From positions 241,834 to 305,833 of the IMG/VR virus record IMGVR_UViG_3300009093_000034: 64,000 nucleotides of DNA. One strand, 5' to 3'. Every line of letters begins with the position of its first letter. The first letter of the stretch is position 1. Position numbers and translations under genes: made by a program. Positions 43,987 to 52,825 of this stretch are shown piece after piece. This stretch comes from a virus. The notes under the pieces are model-generated. The model had not been told where the DNA came from. It did not search any database and was given only the letters and a program-made list of their open reading frames with translations.

Positions 43987-44603
43987 TACATGTACCCCTG
44001 AAGAACCCAAGTTTGACCTTGATCTGGTGTAGCATCAAACTGGACCATTCTATACTTGTAGGTGATTGAGTAGTCTGCTCCATCTTTGTTCCAACCAAGT
44101 TCAAGATCTGGAATAGATGTAGGTTTGAGTCCCCAGAATGAGAACCTAAACTTTGGGATCATTTGATCCCAAAGATAGTCGTAAACTATGATCTCTGCGT
44201 GCTTAAGTTTTCCGACCTTTCCACTGATGAAGGTGTCTCGAACTCTGTCGTAATATCTAGCTAACCATCCTTGATGAAATGTCCAAACTGGAAGATAGTT
44301 TCCTTCATACCATGTGAAAGTGACTTCATTAGGGACATCAACTCCCGTGACAAAGGAATCTCTGTATGAGACGTGAACGTCAGAGAACTTAAGAGTTGGA
44401 TTCTTGATTTGAACTCCGTTGCAAAGCAACGCGATGGTCTGAGTGTTGTCTGCGTTGGTGCTATCTTCATATCCGACTTCATCGGTTATCTGAACTTGAA
44501 GAAGGTTCGGATTGAATGTGGTTCTAAAGACTGAACCATCAACCAACGGGGATGTAAAGGTTCCACCGTTAGCGCCTGCAATCGTTAAAATGTCGTTAGC
44601 CAT
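43986..44603 (-). CDS. tail-tube-like protein 1
   Basis: A 205-residue protein. The C-terminal half (WLARYYDRVRDTFISG, then a helix, KFRFSFWGLKPTSIPDLELGW and a final strand) follows the gp19-type tail-tube fold, in which a helix sits between strands and a PxxIPxLELxW loop occurs. The N-terminal half differs from the other three tube-like genes. It may be the true tube subunit or a tube-initiator. SD AAGGA present. Confidence 0.6.
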   Translation of the reverse strand: MANDILTIAGANGGTFTSPLVDGSVFRTTFNPNLLQVQITDEVGYEDSTNADNTQTIALLCNGVQIKNPTLKFSDVHVSYRDSFVTGVDVPNEVTFTWYEGNYLPVWTFHQGWLARYYDRVRDTFISGKVGKLKHAEIIVYDYLWDQMIPKFRFSFWGLKPTSIPDLELGWNKDGADYSITYKYRMVQFDATPDQGQTWVLQGYM

Positions 44604-44613
44604 CTAACTTTCC

Positions 44614-45399
44614 TTATGGTGCTGGGACAAATGGAAGTCTTTGTCCTGGGATGCCTGTAGCTGGTGCATCTGGTGGATTTTGTGCTACGGAGTGTCTGAT
44701 CATATCTTGCATCGCAGTAGAGTCATTACTGGTCGTGTCTTGTTGGAAGGTCTGGAAAGAAGCATCAGGATCTTGGTTGTCCAAGAATTGATAAGGGTAA
44801 GAGCTAGTGTAAGGATCGAAGTAAAACGTAACCTCTGTTTCTAGAACCGAGGCTTCTCCAGTGGTGTAAGTAGGAGGAGTTACTTCTGTGACATACACGT
44901 TTCTGAAGATCCAAAGGTATCCAGCAGTCGTGTCAGACGTGTCTGTTGCGTCTTCTAAGTACTCTAGAACTCCAAGTCCTGACTTATAAATCGCAGATGA
45001 ACTTTGGCCTTGAATAGGAACCTTGATGTCAATCTCACTGATCGGGTTTCCATATTGGTGTCCAGCTTCTGGACCTAATGTTCCTGAGAAGTTTCTTTTT
45101 GCTCGTTGAAGAAGCAAGAAGAGTTGATAGTTGGCGTCTACTCTGAACCTGATCTTGAATGTTGGGTCTCCTTCTTGTCTAGAACCTTGTCTAGGAAGGT
45201 TTGTTGCCCAGTACTTTACCATCTGAGTGTCTGTTTTGAACTCAGGAGGGGTGAAGTCCTTTAATCTCCATCTGAAATCACTGGATAGGCTAGCCGTAAG
45301 TTGTTCCTCAACAAAGTTGGGGTTCCACTTAATCGTAGCCACAAAGAGATTAGAGAAGGCATCAGGAGTGATTGGAAGTCTAGTGTTCAGGGTTCCCAT
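44614..45399 (-). CDS. tail-tube-like protein 2
   Basis: A 261-residue protein. ATG 45399 is taken rather than the TTG two codons upstream. FTPPEFKTDT, FKIRFRVDANYQLF and WIFRNVYVTEV blocks are shared with the next two genes, which defines a tandem family. The C-terminal 60 residues are Gln/Pro-rich and unique. No SD; CTAATTGT immediately precedes the start. Confidence 0.7.
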   Translation of the reverse strand: MGTLNTRLPITPDAFSNLFVATIKWNPNFVEEQLTASLSSDFRWRLKDFTPPEFKTDTQMVKYWATNLPRQGSRQEGDPTFKIRFRVDANYQLFLLLQRAKRNFSGTLGPEAGHQYGNPISEIDIKVPIQGQSSSAIYKSGLGVLEYLEDATDTSDTTAGYLWIFRNVYVTEVTPPTYTTGEASVLETEVTFYFDPYTSSYPYQFLDNQDPDASFQTFQQDTTSNDSTAMQDMIRHSVAQNPPDAPATGIPGQRLPFVPAP

Positions 45400-45425
45400 G
45401 AACAATTAGTAATTAGCTAGGGCTC

Positions 45426-46253
45426 TTAAAATGTTCCACCAGCTACGCCTAGACCAGACTGAGCTTGTTGTTCAGTTTGGATGTTGTCGTCTAGATCATA
45501 CTCTGGCGTGTCAAAGTCCTGGAAGATAAAGTCAATCTTGATCTTTTGAGGTGAATCAGCTTCACCAGTCTTAAAGGCAACTGGTTCGATACCAACAATT
45601 CCTACGTTGAAGAACACCCAAGTAAGAGGAGCAGGTCCTCCACCAAGAAGAGCTGTTAGAGTAGAGGTGTCATTGGATGTGATGATCCCATCAGAGACAC
45701 CTTGACTATCATCCTGCCATCTTGTTCTTTGACTTGTGTCAGAACCACCAAATTGATGAAGAGGAGCAGATGCTGCAGACACAGTAACAGTTCCCAAGAA
45801 CTGAGGATCATTGAATCTGGTATAATCTACAAGTCCAGTTTCAGGACTGAAGAAAGCGTTTCTCCAGATCACGAATCTCTTGTAAACCTGATAGAAGGCG
45901 TCGATTCTGAACTCAAGAGAAAAGAACCTGTCACCTTCAATCTGAGGCTTTACCAATGTGGCACCTCCTGTGAGGTACCTGTTCATGTAAGTCTCCATCT
46001 TGAATTGAGGTGGAGTAAAACCATCTACACGAATGGAGTCGGTTTGAAGAGTGAGTGGGTCTGGAATGTTAAGGACAGTTGGATATTGAATCGCAAGGTC
46101 AAAAAGATTGGCCTGAGCGTCTCCACCTTCAGCGTAAAGAGATTGAGCTTGTGTGACTAAAGGTGTGTTACCTTCACCGATAGACCCAATGATGCTGCCG
46201 ATGTTTCGAACAGCACTAGATGCACCGGTGAGGGCAGTGACAAAGTTTGCCAT
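45426..46253 (-). CDS. tail-tube-like protein 3
   Basis: A 275-residue member of the tandem family: RVDGFTPPQFKMETY, FSLEFRIDAFYQVYKRF and VFFNVGIVGIEP, closely matching the gene at 46271. An N-terminal extension of about 45 residues is Gly/Ala/Ser-rich. Probably a tube, terminator or hub-tube protein. Confidence 0.7.
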   Translation of the reverse strand: MANFVTALTGASSAVRNIGSIIGSIGEGNTPLVTQAQSLYAEGGDAQANLFDLAIQYPTVLNIPDPLTLQTDSIRVDGFTPPQFKMETYMNRYLTGGATLVKPQIEGDRFFSLEFRIDAFYQVYKRFVIWRNAFFSPETGLVDYTRFNDPQFLGTVTVSAASAPLHQFGGSDTSQRTRWQDDSQGVSDGIITSNDTSTLTALLGGGPAPLTWVFFNVGIVGIEPVAFKTGEADSPQKIKIDFIFQDFDTPEYDLDDNIQTEQQAQSGLGVAGGTF

Positions 46254-46270
46254 CTAAGGCCTACTTCTAA

Positions 46271-46987
46271 TTAGAATGAGTTTCCGTAAAGAGGGAAGGT
46301 AACAGGATCAAGCCAGTCACCGAAGTTCAAGGTAACCTTGGTCATGATCTTACCATCTTCTCCGTTCTTAAAGGAAGGAGGATCGACTTGCTCAACCCAA
46401 ACGTTTCTGAAGGCCCAAGTATCAACTCCATCAGCATCGGTGAAGGAACCAGAAGTAACTCCATCTGCTGTGAAGATCGCAGCGCCGTCTGCTGAGTAGA
46501 TTGGTCTGTTTAGAGCTCTGACGTAAACATATCCAAAGACGTTGTTAACGTCTGGAGCACCAGAGGTAGCTGGATCGTTAGCTCCGGCTCCCCAGAGTGC
46601 AGAAGTTGAGTAACCCGTTGTTGCGTTAGAAACCAGAGACTTCCAAGCGTTGAAGAACTTGTAAACTCTGTAGAAAGCATCTACACGGAAAGAAAGCTCA
46701 AACGTTCTCTCCATGTCAACCTTGGTTGAAGGCATCTTGACAGAAACAGTCTTGTAAGAGTTTTCGTAAGTCTTGATCTTTGGGTTAGGAGGAGTGAAAC
46801 CTTCAACACGGACTAGCAAAGAGTCTAGGAAGGCAGGATCTCCTGAGAAGCTGTTAGCTGGGTCGCTGATTGCGGCAGCAACACCTGCGAGACCAGCTGG
46901 AGGAATGATAGCAATGTCGAACATGTTCTGCATTGCATCTGCGCCGGCTCCATAGAGTGCTTGTACTTGAGTGTTTAACGATGCCAT
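46271..46987 (-). CDS. tail-tube-like protein 4
   Basis: A 238-residue family member: RVEGFTPPNPKIKTY, FELSFRVDAFYRVYKFF and WAFRNVWVEQVDPPSF. It has the strongest SD of the set (AAGGAG), which would fit the most abundant tube subunit, but sequence alone cannot decide which paralogue forms the tube. Confidence 0.7.
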   Translation of the reverse strand: MASLNTQVQALYGAGADAMQNMFDIAIIPPAGLAGVAAAISDPANSFSGDPAFLDSLLVRVEGFTPPNPKIKTYENSYKTVSVKMPSTKVDMERTFELSFRVDAFYRVYKFFNAWKSLVSNATTGYSTSALWGAGANDPATSGAPDVNNVFGYVYVRALNRPIYSADGAAIFTADGVTSGSFTDADGVDTWAFRNVWVEQVDPPSFKNGEDGKIMTKVTLNFGDWLDPVTFPLYGNSF

Positions 46988-47006
46988 TGATTCATCTCCT
47001 TAACGA

Positions 47007-47014
47007 TTAATTAG
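47007..47014 (-). promoter_or_regulatory. CTAATTAA late-gene motif
   Basis: Perfect CTAATTAA on the minus strand, 19 bases before ATG 46987; overlaps the stop codon of the upstream gene. Confidence 0.55.
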
Positions 47015-47403
47015 TGAGAAAAATCTAATGGACTTTCGTCAAGTGGGTCATCAGGTGGGAGACTAACATCCCAGCCTATTTGATGAAAGATCATGGCTAC
47101 CTCAGACTCTGTAGTAGCTTTTTTCACTAGCTCCATCGCAGGACTCTTTTTCTTCTTTCCCTTAAGAGCTTCTGTGATCATCTTTCCAAGAACTTCAGTC
47201 TTTACTTCTTCGGCAAGAGACATAGGAAGAGCAGAGAGCCAACCGTTCAGCACAGCATCAAAGATGAGTTCCTTTTGAGTTTCAGCCAAATCAGGATAAA
47301 GAACCTTGTCTTCTAGCATGTTAGTGACAGCGCTAATAGTGAACTTTACAGCAAAGAGAAAACGTTCTTTTAGTTGTTTTTGAGTTTCATCGTAATTTGA
47401 CAT
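47011..47403 (-). CDS. hypothetical protein in tail module
   Basis: A 130-residue helical protein with a Lys-rich centre (KGKKKKSP) and an acidic Pro-rich end. It lies where tail-assembly chaperones are found in other phages, but no frameshift site or family resemblance supports that. No SD: TTAATTAA ends one base before ATG. Confidence 0.7.
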   Translation of the reverse strand: MSNYDETQKQLKERFLFAVKFTISAVTNMLEDKVLYPDLAETQKELIFDAVLNGWLSALPMSLAEEVKTEVLGKMITEALKGKKKKSPAMELVKKATTESEVAMIFHQIGWDVSLPPDDPLDESPLDFSH

Positions 47404-47404
47404 G

Positions 47405-47412
47405 TTAATTAA
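47405..47412 (-). promoter_or_regulatory. TTAATTAA variant of late-gene motif
   Basis: TTAATTAA one base before ATG 47403 and overlapping the stop of the glycosyltransferase gene. No Shine-Dalgarno is present. Confidence 0.5.
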
Positions 47413-48625
47413 TCAATGGTTGAACGTTGAAGATAGGAAACATTTGTTTGACTCCATCGTCATCTAGATCAAAAGTATAGTCTTCAGAGAAGATTTCTTT
47501 CATTGGCCTCAAGTAATCTCCAAATTTGTCAAACACTGATGTGTCTGGACGATCTGAGAACAAGTTGTAATTTCCCCATCCTTTCTTGTTTAGATTTTCT
47601 AAGTACATAGATCTTTGAGATTCATCAAAAGATGAGCCAAATTCAAATTTTGTAGATAAATATCTGTTAATTCTAGTATTGGAGTCAGACACTAAAGTTC
47701 TGACTCCCTTAAAATGAAGAAGTGGATAATGAAGAGTGAGTTCATTGATTGAACTAAACTTAAAAAACAATTCATGGGCAGCTAAGGTATAATTTGAGTT
47801 CTCTTGTTTTCCATACACAAGACAAAACTTTGGGATCAAACTACTGTCTATACTATAGCCTATAAGCTCTGATCGTAGATACGTGTAAAAAGTGTAAGGA
47901 TTTCCATTTTCTCGTATAAAGAAGGACTCTATGGGAGTCTTTGTTTTTGTTACGTCATCGAACAAAGATATCCACATTCCTTCTTCAACCTTCTCTGAAC
48001 TTAAGTTGTAAGGTTTACTTTCAATGTAGTACTCATATTCTTTTTCTTTCATTAACTCCCAAACATCCCACATGTTTGATTGAAGTTGATAGATCTCTTT
48101 AGACTTTAATAATCCACAAAACTCTTTGAAGGTTTTATGACTCTTAGGAAGAGGAATGAACTCATCTAAATCTACAAATAGATTCCAACATCCTTTACCT
48201 ATTTTATTCCAAAGAGAACGAAAGATTCCTAATTGAAAGAAGTTAAAAGGCATTCCTAACTCAACAGGGTTTTCGATAAAAAAACAATCGAAATGAAGAC
48301 TAAACAATTGTTTAGCTACATCTGCATCTGGAAAATTATTGTCAAGAAGGACTACAGCTCTAGTCTTTGATGGAAGTCTAAGATGATAATATTCAATGAA
48401 CCTTGGAAGATCGAGTACTGAACCACAAACCACCCAAAGAATAAACTCAGTCTTTGGTAGATTAAAGAAAGGATCGTTTTTATTGATCAATCCTTGAGTT
48501 CTTGAGTTCTTAGGAAACTTTGAGAATTTATCAGTAGATAAAGGTTGAAGAACCTCTAGAGGTTTAGAGTGATGAACTTCTAATCTTTTTTGAATCAGGT
48601 TTTGGTTTAAATTTTTGGTAAACAT
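47405..48625 (-). CDS. glycosyltransferase (GT-A, GT2/GT92-like)
   Basis: A 406-residue protein. Residues 60-170 contain an ILWVVCGS start strand, a variable region and NLFVDLDEFI near residue 150, the DxD-type metal/sugar-nucleotide site of GT-A enzymes of the GT2/GT92 kind. It sits inside the tail module between the sheath and the tube-like genes, is visibly A/T-richer than both, and follows a terminator. It may decorate virion or host surface; acquisition by transfer is inferred from base composition. Confidence 0.7.
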   Translation of the reverse strand: MFTKNLNQNLIQKRLEVHHSKPLEVLQPLSTDKFSKFPKNSRTQGLINKNDPFFNLPKTEFILWVVCGSVLDLPRFIEYYHLRLPSKTRAVVLLDNNFPDADVAKQLFSLHFDCFFIENPVELGMPFNFFQLGIFRSLWNKIGKGCWNLFVDLDEFIPLPKSHKTFKEFCGLLKSKEIYQLQSNMWDVWELMKEKEYEYYIESKPYNLSSEKVEEGMWISLFDDVTKTKTPIESFFIRENGNPYTFYTYLRSELIGYSIDSSLIPKFCLVYGKQENSNYTLAAHELFFKFSSINELTLHYPLLHFKGVRTLVSDSNTRINRYLSTKFEFGSSFDESQRSMYLENLNKKGWGNYNLFSDRPDTSVFDKFGDYLRPMKEIFSEDYTFDLDDDGVKQMFPIFNVQPLIN

Positions 48626-48932
48626 ATCTTATGTTGTCTTTTAATTTATCATAGTCTGGAAATACGAGTTTGTTGTCTCTTACTGCACCGATTGGATCGT
48701 TTAATCCATCCAATCCTATAATATAGGAAGTATAAAAGATCTCAAGGTTAGGATAGTTCTTATGAAGAGAGAATAAAGGTGTCAGAAATCGTTTAGGAGA
48801 GTCCCAAAATGAGAAAACATACACACATAAATGTATGTCTGGATCATACTTTTTGACCTCTCTCTTAACCCTAGAACAAATGTCTTTCTCTCCATAAGGA
48901 AAGAAAAAGAAACCTAAGTTGATGGTTGGCAT
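48564..48932 (-). CDS. hypothetical protein paired with glycosyltransferase
   Basis: A 122-residue protein whose 3' end overlaps the glycosyltransferase start by 62 bases. A/T-rich, Phe/Tyr/Lys-rich (FFFFPYGEKD). It could be a small nucleotide-sugar or surface-glycan protein, but no family is recognised. Confidence 0.65.
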   Translation of the reverse strand: MPTINLGFFFFPYGEKDICSRVKREVKKYDPDIHLCVYVFSFWDSPKRFLTPLFSLHKNYPNLEIFYTSYIIGLDGLNDPIGAVRDNKLVFPDYDKLKDNIRYVYQKFKPKPDSKKIRSSSL

Positions 48933-48951
48933 GTTAACTTAGTACAAATGA

Positions 48952-48977
48952 AAATGGGTCCCTTTCGGGACCCATTT
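48952..48977 (-). terminator. terminator after sheath gene, repeated hairpin copy 2
   Basis: Stem AAATGGGTCCC/GGGACCCATTT (minus strand) with GAAA loop and a following TTTC run. It lies just after the sheath stop, so sheath mRNA can end here and separate it from the glycosyltransferase pair. Confidence 0.85.
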
Positions 48978-48978
48978 C

Positions 48979-48986
48979 TTAATTAG
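48979..48986 (-). promoter_or_regulatory. CTAATTAA late-gene motif
   Basis: Perfect CTAATTAA between the sheath stop and the terminator, 46 bases before ATG 48932. Being upstream of a terminator, it is the weakest promoter candidate of the set. Confidence 0.35.
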
Positions 48987-48991
48987 AGCTA

Positions 48992-51457
48992 TTAGACCGA
49001 GCTTGTTTGAGCTACGTTTCTGAAGATCAAGGTGACCGTTTCAGAGTAGACGTAAACCTTAACGTCAACTTGGAGTCTGAAGTCTCTTGCTGCCATAACA
49101 GCAGGAGTGTTGACTGCTCCAACGATTGCTGTAGCAGACTGCCAAGCAGGGCTTGATCCGCTAGTCCATTGGTTAAGGATAGCGTTGGTCTGTTGCTGTC
49201 TAACTCCCTGGTAGTAAGGGTTGTTAGGCTTACCAATCTGAGGGAACATGACGTTGTCTCTGATCTGGCGACGTGCCTTGTCGAAGGCCATGGTGTGGCC
49301 GAAGTAAGACCAGTCAGTCAACTGAGTTGGGTCTTGTGTGGTCTTTTGACCAGCAAGCATAACTCCGTTGGTTGGGTCCAAGATGAGAGGGATAAGTCCG
49401 ATCTGATCAAGAGTTTGCTCAATCTGTTGTCCAAGACTGTCCGTGATGGAAAGATCGTACTCTTGGTCGATGACCACTGCGGCCAGCTGTCCACCATAAC
49501 CACCAGAGATGTTCTGGTACATAGGAGCCCAAGCTCCAAGCTTGTCCTGGATGATCTTGGAGTACTGAACACCAGCGAAACCAACAAGGGTTGCGAAGTA
49601 AGTCTTTCCAGTGTTAACGTCCTGACGAAGCATTCTGTTAACGATCTGTCCAGTACCAGTCAATCTTGCAGAAACAACTATCGTTTGGTCGTTAGCATAC
49701 TCAGAAGGCTGAAGAATTCTGGCAGAGAGGAAGGAGCAAAGTGGTCTGTTTCCAGCTCTCAAGTTGAACAAGAGAGGCTTAAGATCTTCGATTCCTGTGA
49801 CTTCCATTGCAACAGAAACCTTATCATAGTTGGACTTAGCGAACTCGTTCCAACCAAGAGTAAGGATTGGGGTGAAGTTGTCATCCAAGGTTCCACCGAG
49901 ATCTCCTTCAGAAATCAAAGTATCAACAACGTTCTGAGTGTATCTCTTTCCAACGATGTTGTAGATAACTGGAGAAGGACTGGTAAGAGGATCAACGAGC
50001 TTGAGACCAGTGTAGAAGCCATCGGCTCCAACATCGGCATCGAATGGTCTAAGAACGAAGACCTGAACTAGGCTGGTTGCATCATCAGGAAGGATGTTAG
50101 GGAAGAAGATGTTTCCTCCAGAAGCATTCTGTCCCTTAGGTAGAAGAGAACCGGTGAAAGATCCGCCATTAAGAACGGTTCCAGTGATAGGAGTGGTCTC
50201 CTGAACACTGAAGGTGATCTGGTTGTAGTTAGGGTTGGCCTTAAGAGTCGTGGTTTGAGCAACAACTCCTGTGATGTCAACGTAGTAAACTGTTCCAATG
50301 ATTGGAGGATCTGCTGCGGAGATTCCAGTGTCGATACCACCAACAGTAGAACCAGCACCAGAGATCTTAATGTACTTCGTTCTATAATTGGCCGTAACAT
50401 CTGTGATCACGGAACCAACAAGGGTGTAAACTCCTTGTGCCCAGTAAGATGGGTTGTTGTTAGCGTTAAGAGCAACGAAGTGAGTACCGCCGATCAAGAG
50501 AGTCGTAAGAGCGGCTCCAACTGGAAGGTTCTTGTAAGCAGGCATCTGGGTGTCGATGGTCCACTTGTCATAACCAAGAGCAGATAGGGTGATCTGAGTT
50601 GGGATCTCGGTAGGAGACTTCTGAGTAACTACCATGTAGGTACTTGGCTTGATGTCGACGATCCACTTGAGTCTCTCAAGAAGTGCAGTAGTTAAAGCTG
50701 CCTTGTAAGAAACCTCATCAAGGGTGTCATCTGTGGTGTAATTAGCCGTAGGAACCAAGGCATTGAAGTCAAGATACAACCAAGTTCCAGAACCTGCGGT
50801 TCCGGTGATGGTAAGAGTTGTTCCAGAAAGAGCACCAACCTGCTGAGGAGTGGCGATCGCTGTAGGAGCTCCCATGAGTTGACCATTAGAAAGAGTCAAC
50901 TTGTAAGTTGTTCCAGAGTGTGAACCAGTCCAATAGGTAAGGTCAACCCCGGTGATCAACTCAGCAAGATCTGCTCCGATTCCAGAGATAACGATTGCGT
51001 TAGCTGTGATGCCAACGTCGACACCTGCAAGCTGCTCGGTTAGAGCTGTGTTGGCTGCGACGTTAAGTCCGGCTTTCTCACCGGTGATTGGTGAGTTAAC
51101 AAGGAAAGTAACAGCCTTTTCTGTGTTGAAAGACTCGTTTCTAAATTGGAAGACACCACGGTTAGTGATGTAAGATCCACCAAAGTAAGAAGGATAGTTC
51201 GTTGAACTTCCTGGAGGGGCGGAGACCCAGCAACCGAATTGGCCGTTGTAGTCAATCAACTCCTGAATATCTGGCCAGTCAGGGCTAGATTCGCCAACCA
51301 TGGCTTGGATGACATTGGGAGAAGCCTTAGGGATGTACAACGCTGAGGTGTTTCCCTTTGGAGCTCTGATGGACATGAATCCTACTTCCTTAGAATCTGG
51401 GACGGAAGTGTTGAAAGATTCATCGCTAGTGATGAAATTTAAACGCCATGAAGTCAC
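48992..51457 (-). CDS. tail sheath protein
   Basis: An 821-residue protein forming the contractile sheath. GTG 51457 is chosen: GGAGG lies exactly 8 bases before it, whereas the longer frame starts at a TTG inside that region. Signature: an N-terminal VGFMSIRAPKGNTSALYIPKA handle, a large variable protruding middle (about 80-560), and a conserved C-terminal core (LTDWSYFGHTMAFDKARRQIRDNVMFPQIG, then RDFRLQVDVKVYVYSETVTLIF) matching contractile sheath proteins. Larger than T4 gp18 (659), as is common in jumbo phages. Followed by a terminator. Confidence 0.88.
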   Translation of the reverse strand: MTSWRLNFITSDESFNTSVPDSKEVGFMSIRAPKGNTSALYIPKASPNVIQAMVGESSPDWPDIQELIDYNGQFGCWVSAPPGSSTNYPSYFGGSYITNRGVFQFRNESFNTEKAVTFLVNSPITGEKAGLNVAANTALTEQLAGVDVGITANAIVISGIGADLAELITGVDLTYWTGSHSGTTYKLTLSNGQLMGAPTAIATPQQVGALSGTTLTITGTAGSGTWLYLDFNALVPTANYTTDDTLDEVSYKAALTTALLERLKWIVDIKPSTYMVVTQKSPTEIPTQITLSALGYDKWTIDTQMPAYKNLPVGAALTTLLIGGTHFVALNANNNPSYWAQGVYTLVGSVITDVTANYRTKYIKISGAGSTVGGIDTGISAADPPIIGTVYYVDITGVVAQTTTLKANPNYNQITFSVQETTPITGTVLNGGSFTGSLLPKGQNASGGNIFFPNILPDDATSLVQVFVLRPFDADVGADGFYTGLKLVDPLTSPSPVIYNIVGKRYTQNVVDTLISEGDLGGTLDDNFTPILTLGWNEFAKSNYDKVSVAMEVTGIEDLKPLLFNLRAGNRPLCSFLSARILQPSEYANDQTIVVSARLTGTGQIVNRMLRQDVNTGKTYFATLVGFAGVQYSKIIQDKLGAWAPMYQNISGGYGGQLAAVVIDQEYDLSITDSLGQQIEQTLDQIGLIPLILDPTNGVMLAGQKTTQDPTQLTDWSYFGHTMAFDKARRQIRDNVMFPQIGKPNNPYYQGVRQQQTNAILNQWTSGSSPAWQSATAIVGAVNTPAVMAARDFRLQVDVKVYVYSETVTLIFRNVAQTSSV

Positions 51458-51520
51458 TGTTATTTCCTCCAAAGGCTACATATGAAGAGCCTGTGATGGA
51501 TAATTAGTAGTGAGAAAATA

Positions 51521-52819
51521 CTAACGTTCTACGGGTTTAGATCCCCAAGTTGTGCCTTTTAGAGGTCCAAGTCTTCGACGCTGAGGAAGATCTGGAGTCT
51601 CGTGTTGACCTGGTACGGCTAGAGTTGTCACAGTAAGGTGGAAGTCAGTGATTCTTCCACCGATGGAGTAGAACAACATGACAACACTGTATTGAGAGTT
51701 AGGATAAAGTCCAGTGATCCAGACCTCTTTGATTGAAGGATCATCAATGATGATAGGATCTCGGCCTTGAATCAAGATCTTGACTTGTGCTAAGTTAGGC
51801 AAACTCTCTTGAGAGACCTCCCACTTAAGCAAGAAACCGCTCTCTGTGATGGTGTCTGACGGAACCACAGCCAAATCAAGCATGATGTCGGTAGAGGCTT
51901 CAAAATAACCTTGAATGACGTCTTGGAGCTCTGTTGTTCCAGTTGAGTCTAGAACAGGTTGAGATGGTATGATGTCACCATTGATCTCTTCTGGGTTTCC
52001 AGAAAGATCCGTAGGTCCATCTGCTCCACCAGTTGTAGAAGCATCTGTCCAAGCCTTTGACTCAGCAAAGGCCAAGAGAACTCTTTCGGTGATATAGACT
52101 GCATTATCTGCATCAGACTTTGCTCCTGTGTTCCAAACAGATGTTTCTGGGATCTGGTTGGTAAGAAGATCTACTTGATACGGATAATATAGAATGTAGG
52201 TTCTTAGCGTGATCTTGAGGTTGATTGGAAGAATTCGTTGCTTCTTAAGCCAATCTCCCTCTTTGTACTCTGGATTGTACTGAAAGCTCTCGATGGTGAA
52301 GAACGTAGGAATTGAGATGTCCGTGTTCTTCCAAGTAACCGAGCTAGTAAACTGAATTGGACCCTTTGGGTTGTATTCCCAAAGAAGTTTCTCAAAACCA
52401 ATACGAGCATCTTGGTCACTGTCATAGAAGATGGTGATGTCAAAGGTTGTCTTGACAGCCATGGCTTTCATGGCAGTTGGAAGACCTGCTTGCCAAAGAC
52501 CTCTTACCATTTGAGAGGTGTTTTGAACGTTAGGCCTGTCATCTAGCTCCCAAAACTTTCCATTCTCGTACCAATATGTGATGAAAGGAAAACCTAGAGC
52601 AGATGCTTGAATGGTCTTGAAGTTAACACCGTTGTTGGTGTCGTTTTGTTGCATCCTTCTTCTGAAGGACATGTCTGGTGAAGTCCAGACAACTCTAGTC
52701 AGGTCTCCTCTTAAGAACGCCTGACTAAGAAAGAACTCTAGTGGGATTAGAGCTGCATTGAATGAGTCACTATAGTATTTTCGAGAAAAGAAGAACTTCT
52801 GTGCGAACTCTTGAGCCAT
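51521..52819 (-). CDS. virion protein with C-terminal Fn3-like domain
   Basis: A 432-residue protein immediately upstream of the sheath. Residues 1-240 are a mixed alpha/beta structural domain; residues 320-400 (LKWEVSQE...IKEVWITGLYPNSQYSVVMLFYS) resemble a fibronectin type III domain. Likely a tail terminator, neck or baseplate component. No SD; CTAATTGA lies six bases before ATG 52819. Confidence 0.65.
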   Translation of the reverse strand: MAQEFAQKFFFSRKYYSDSFNAALIPLEFFLSQAFLRGDLTRVVWTSPDMSFRRRMQQNDTNNGVNFKTIQASALGFPFITYWYENGKFWELDDRPNVQNTSQMVRGLWQAGLPTAMKAMAVKTTFDITIFYDSDQDARIGFEKLLWEYNPKGPIQFTSSVTWKNTDISIPTFFTIESFQYNPEYKEGDWLKKQRILPINLKITLRTYILYYPYQVDLLTNQIPETSVWNTGAKSDADNAVYITERVLLAFAESKAWTDASTTGGADGPTDLSGNPEEINGDIIPSQPVLDSTGTTELQDVIQGYFEASTDIMLDLAVVPSDTITESGFLLKWEVSQESLPNLAQVKILIQGRDPIIIDDPSIKEVWITGLYPNSQYSVVMLFYSIGGRITDFHLTVTTLAVPGQHETPDLPQRRRLGPLKGTTWGSKPVER

Positions 52820-52825
52820 TATAGA

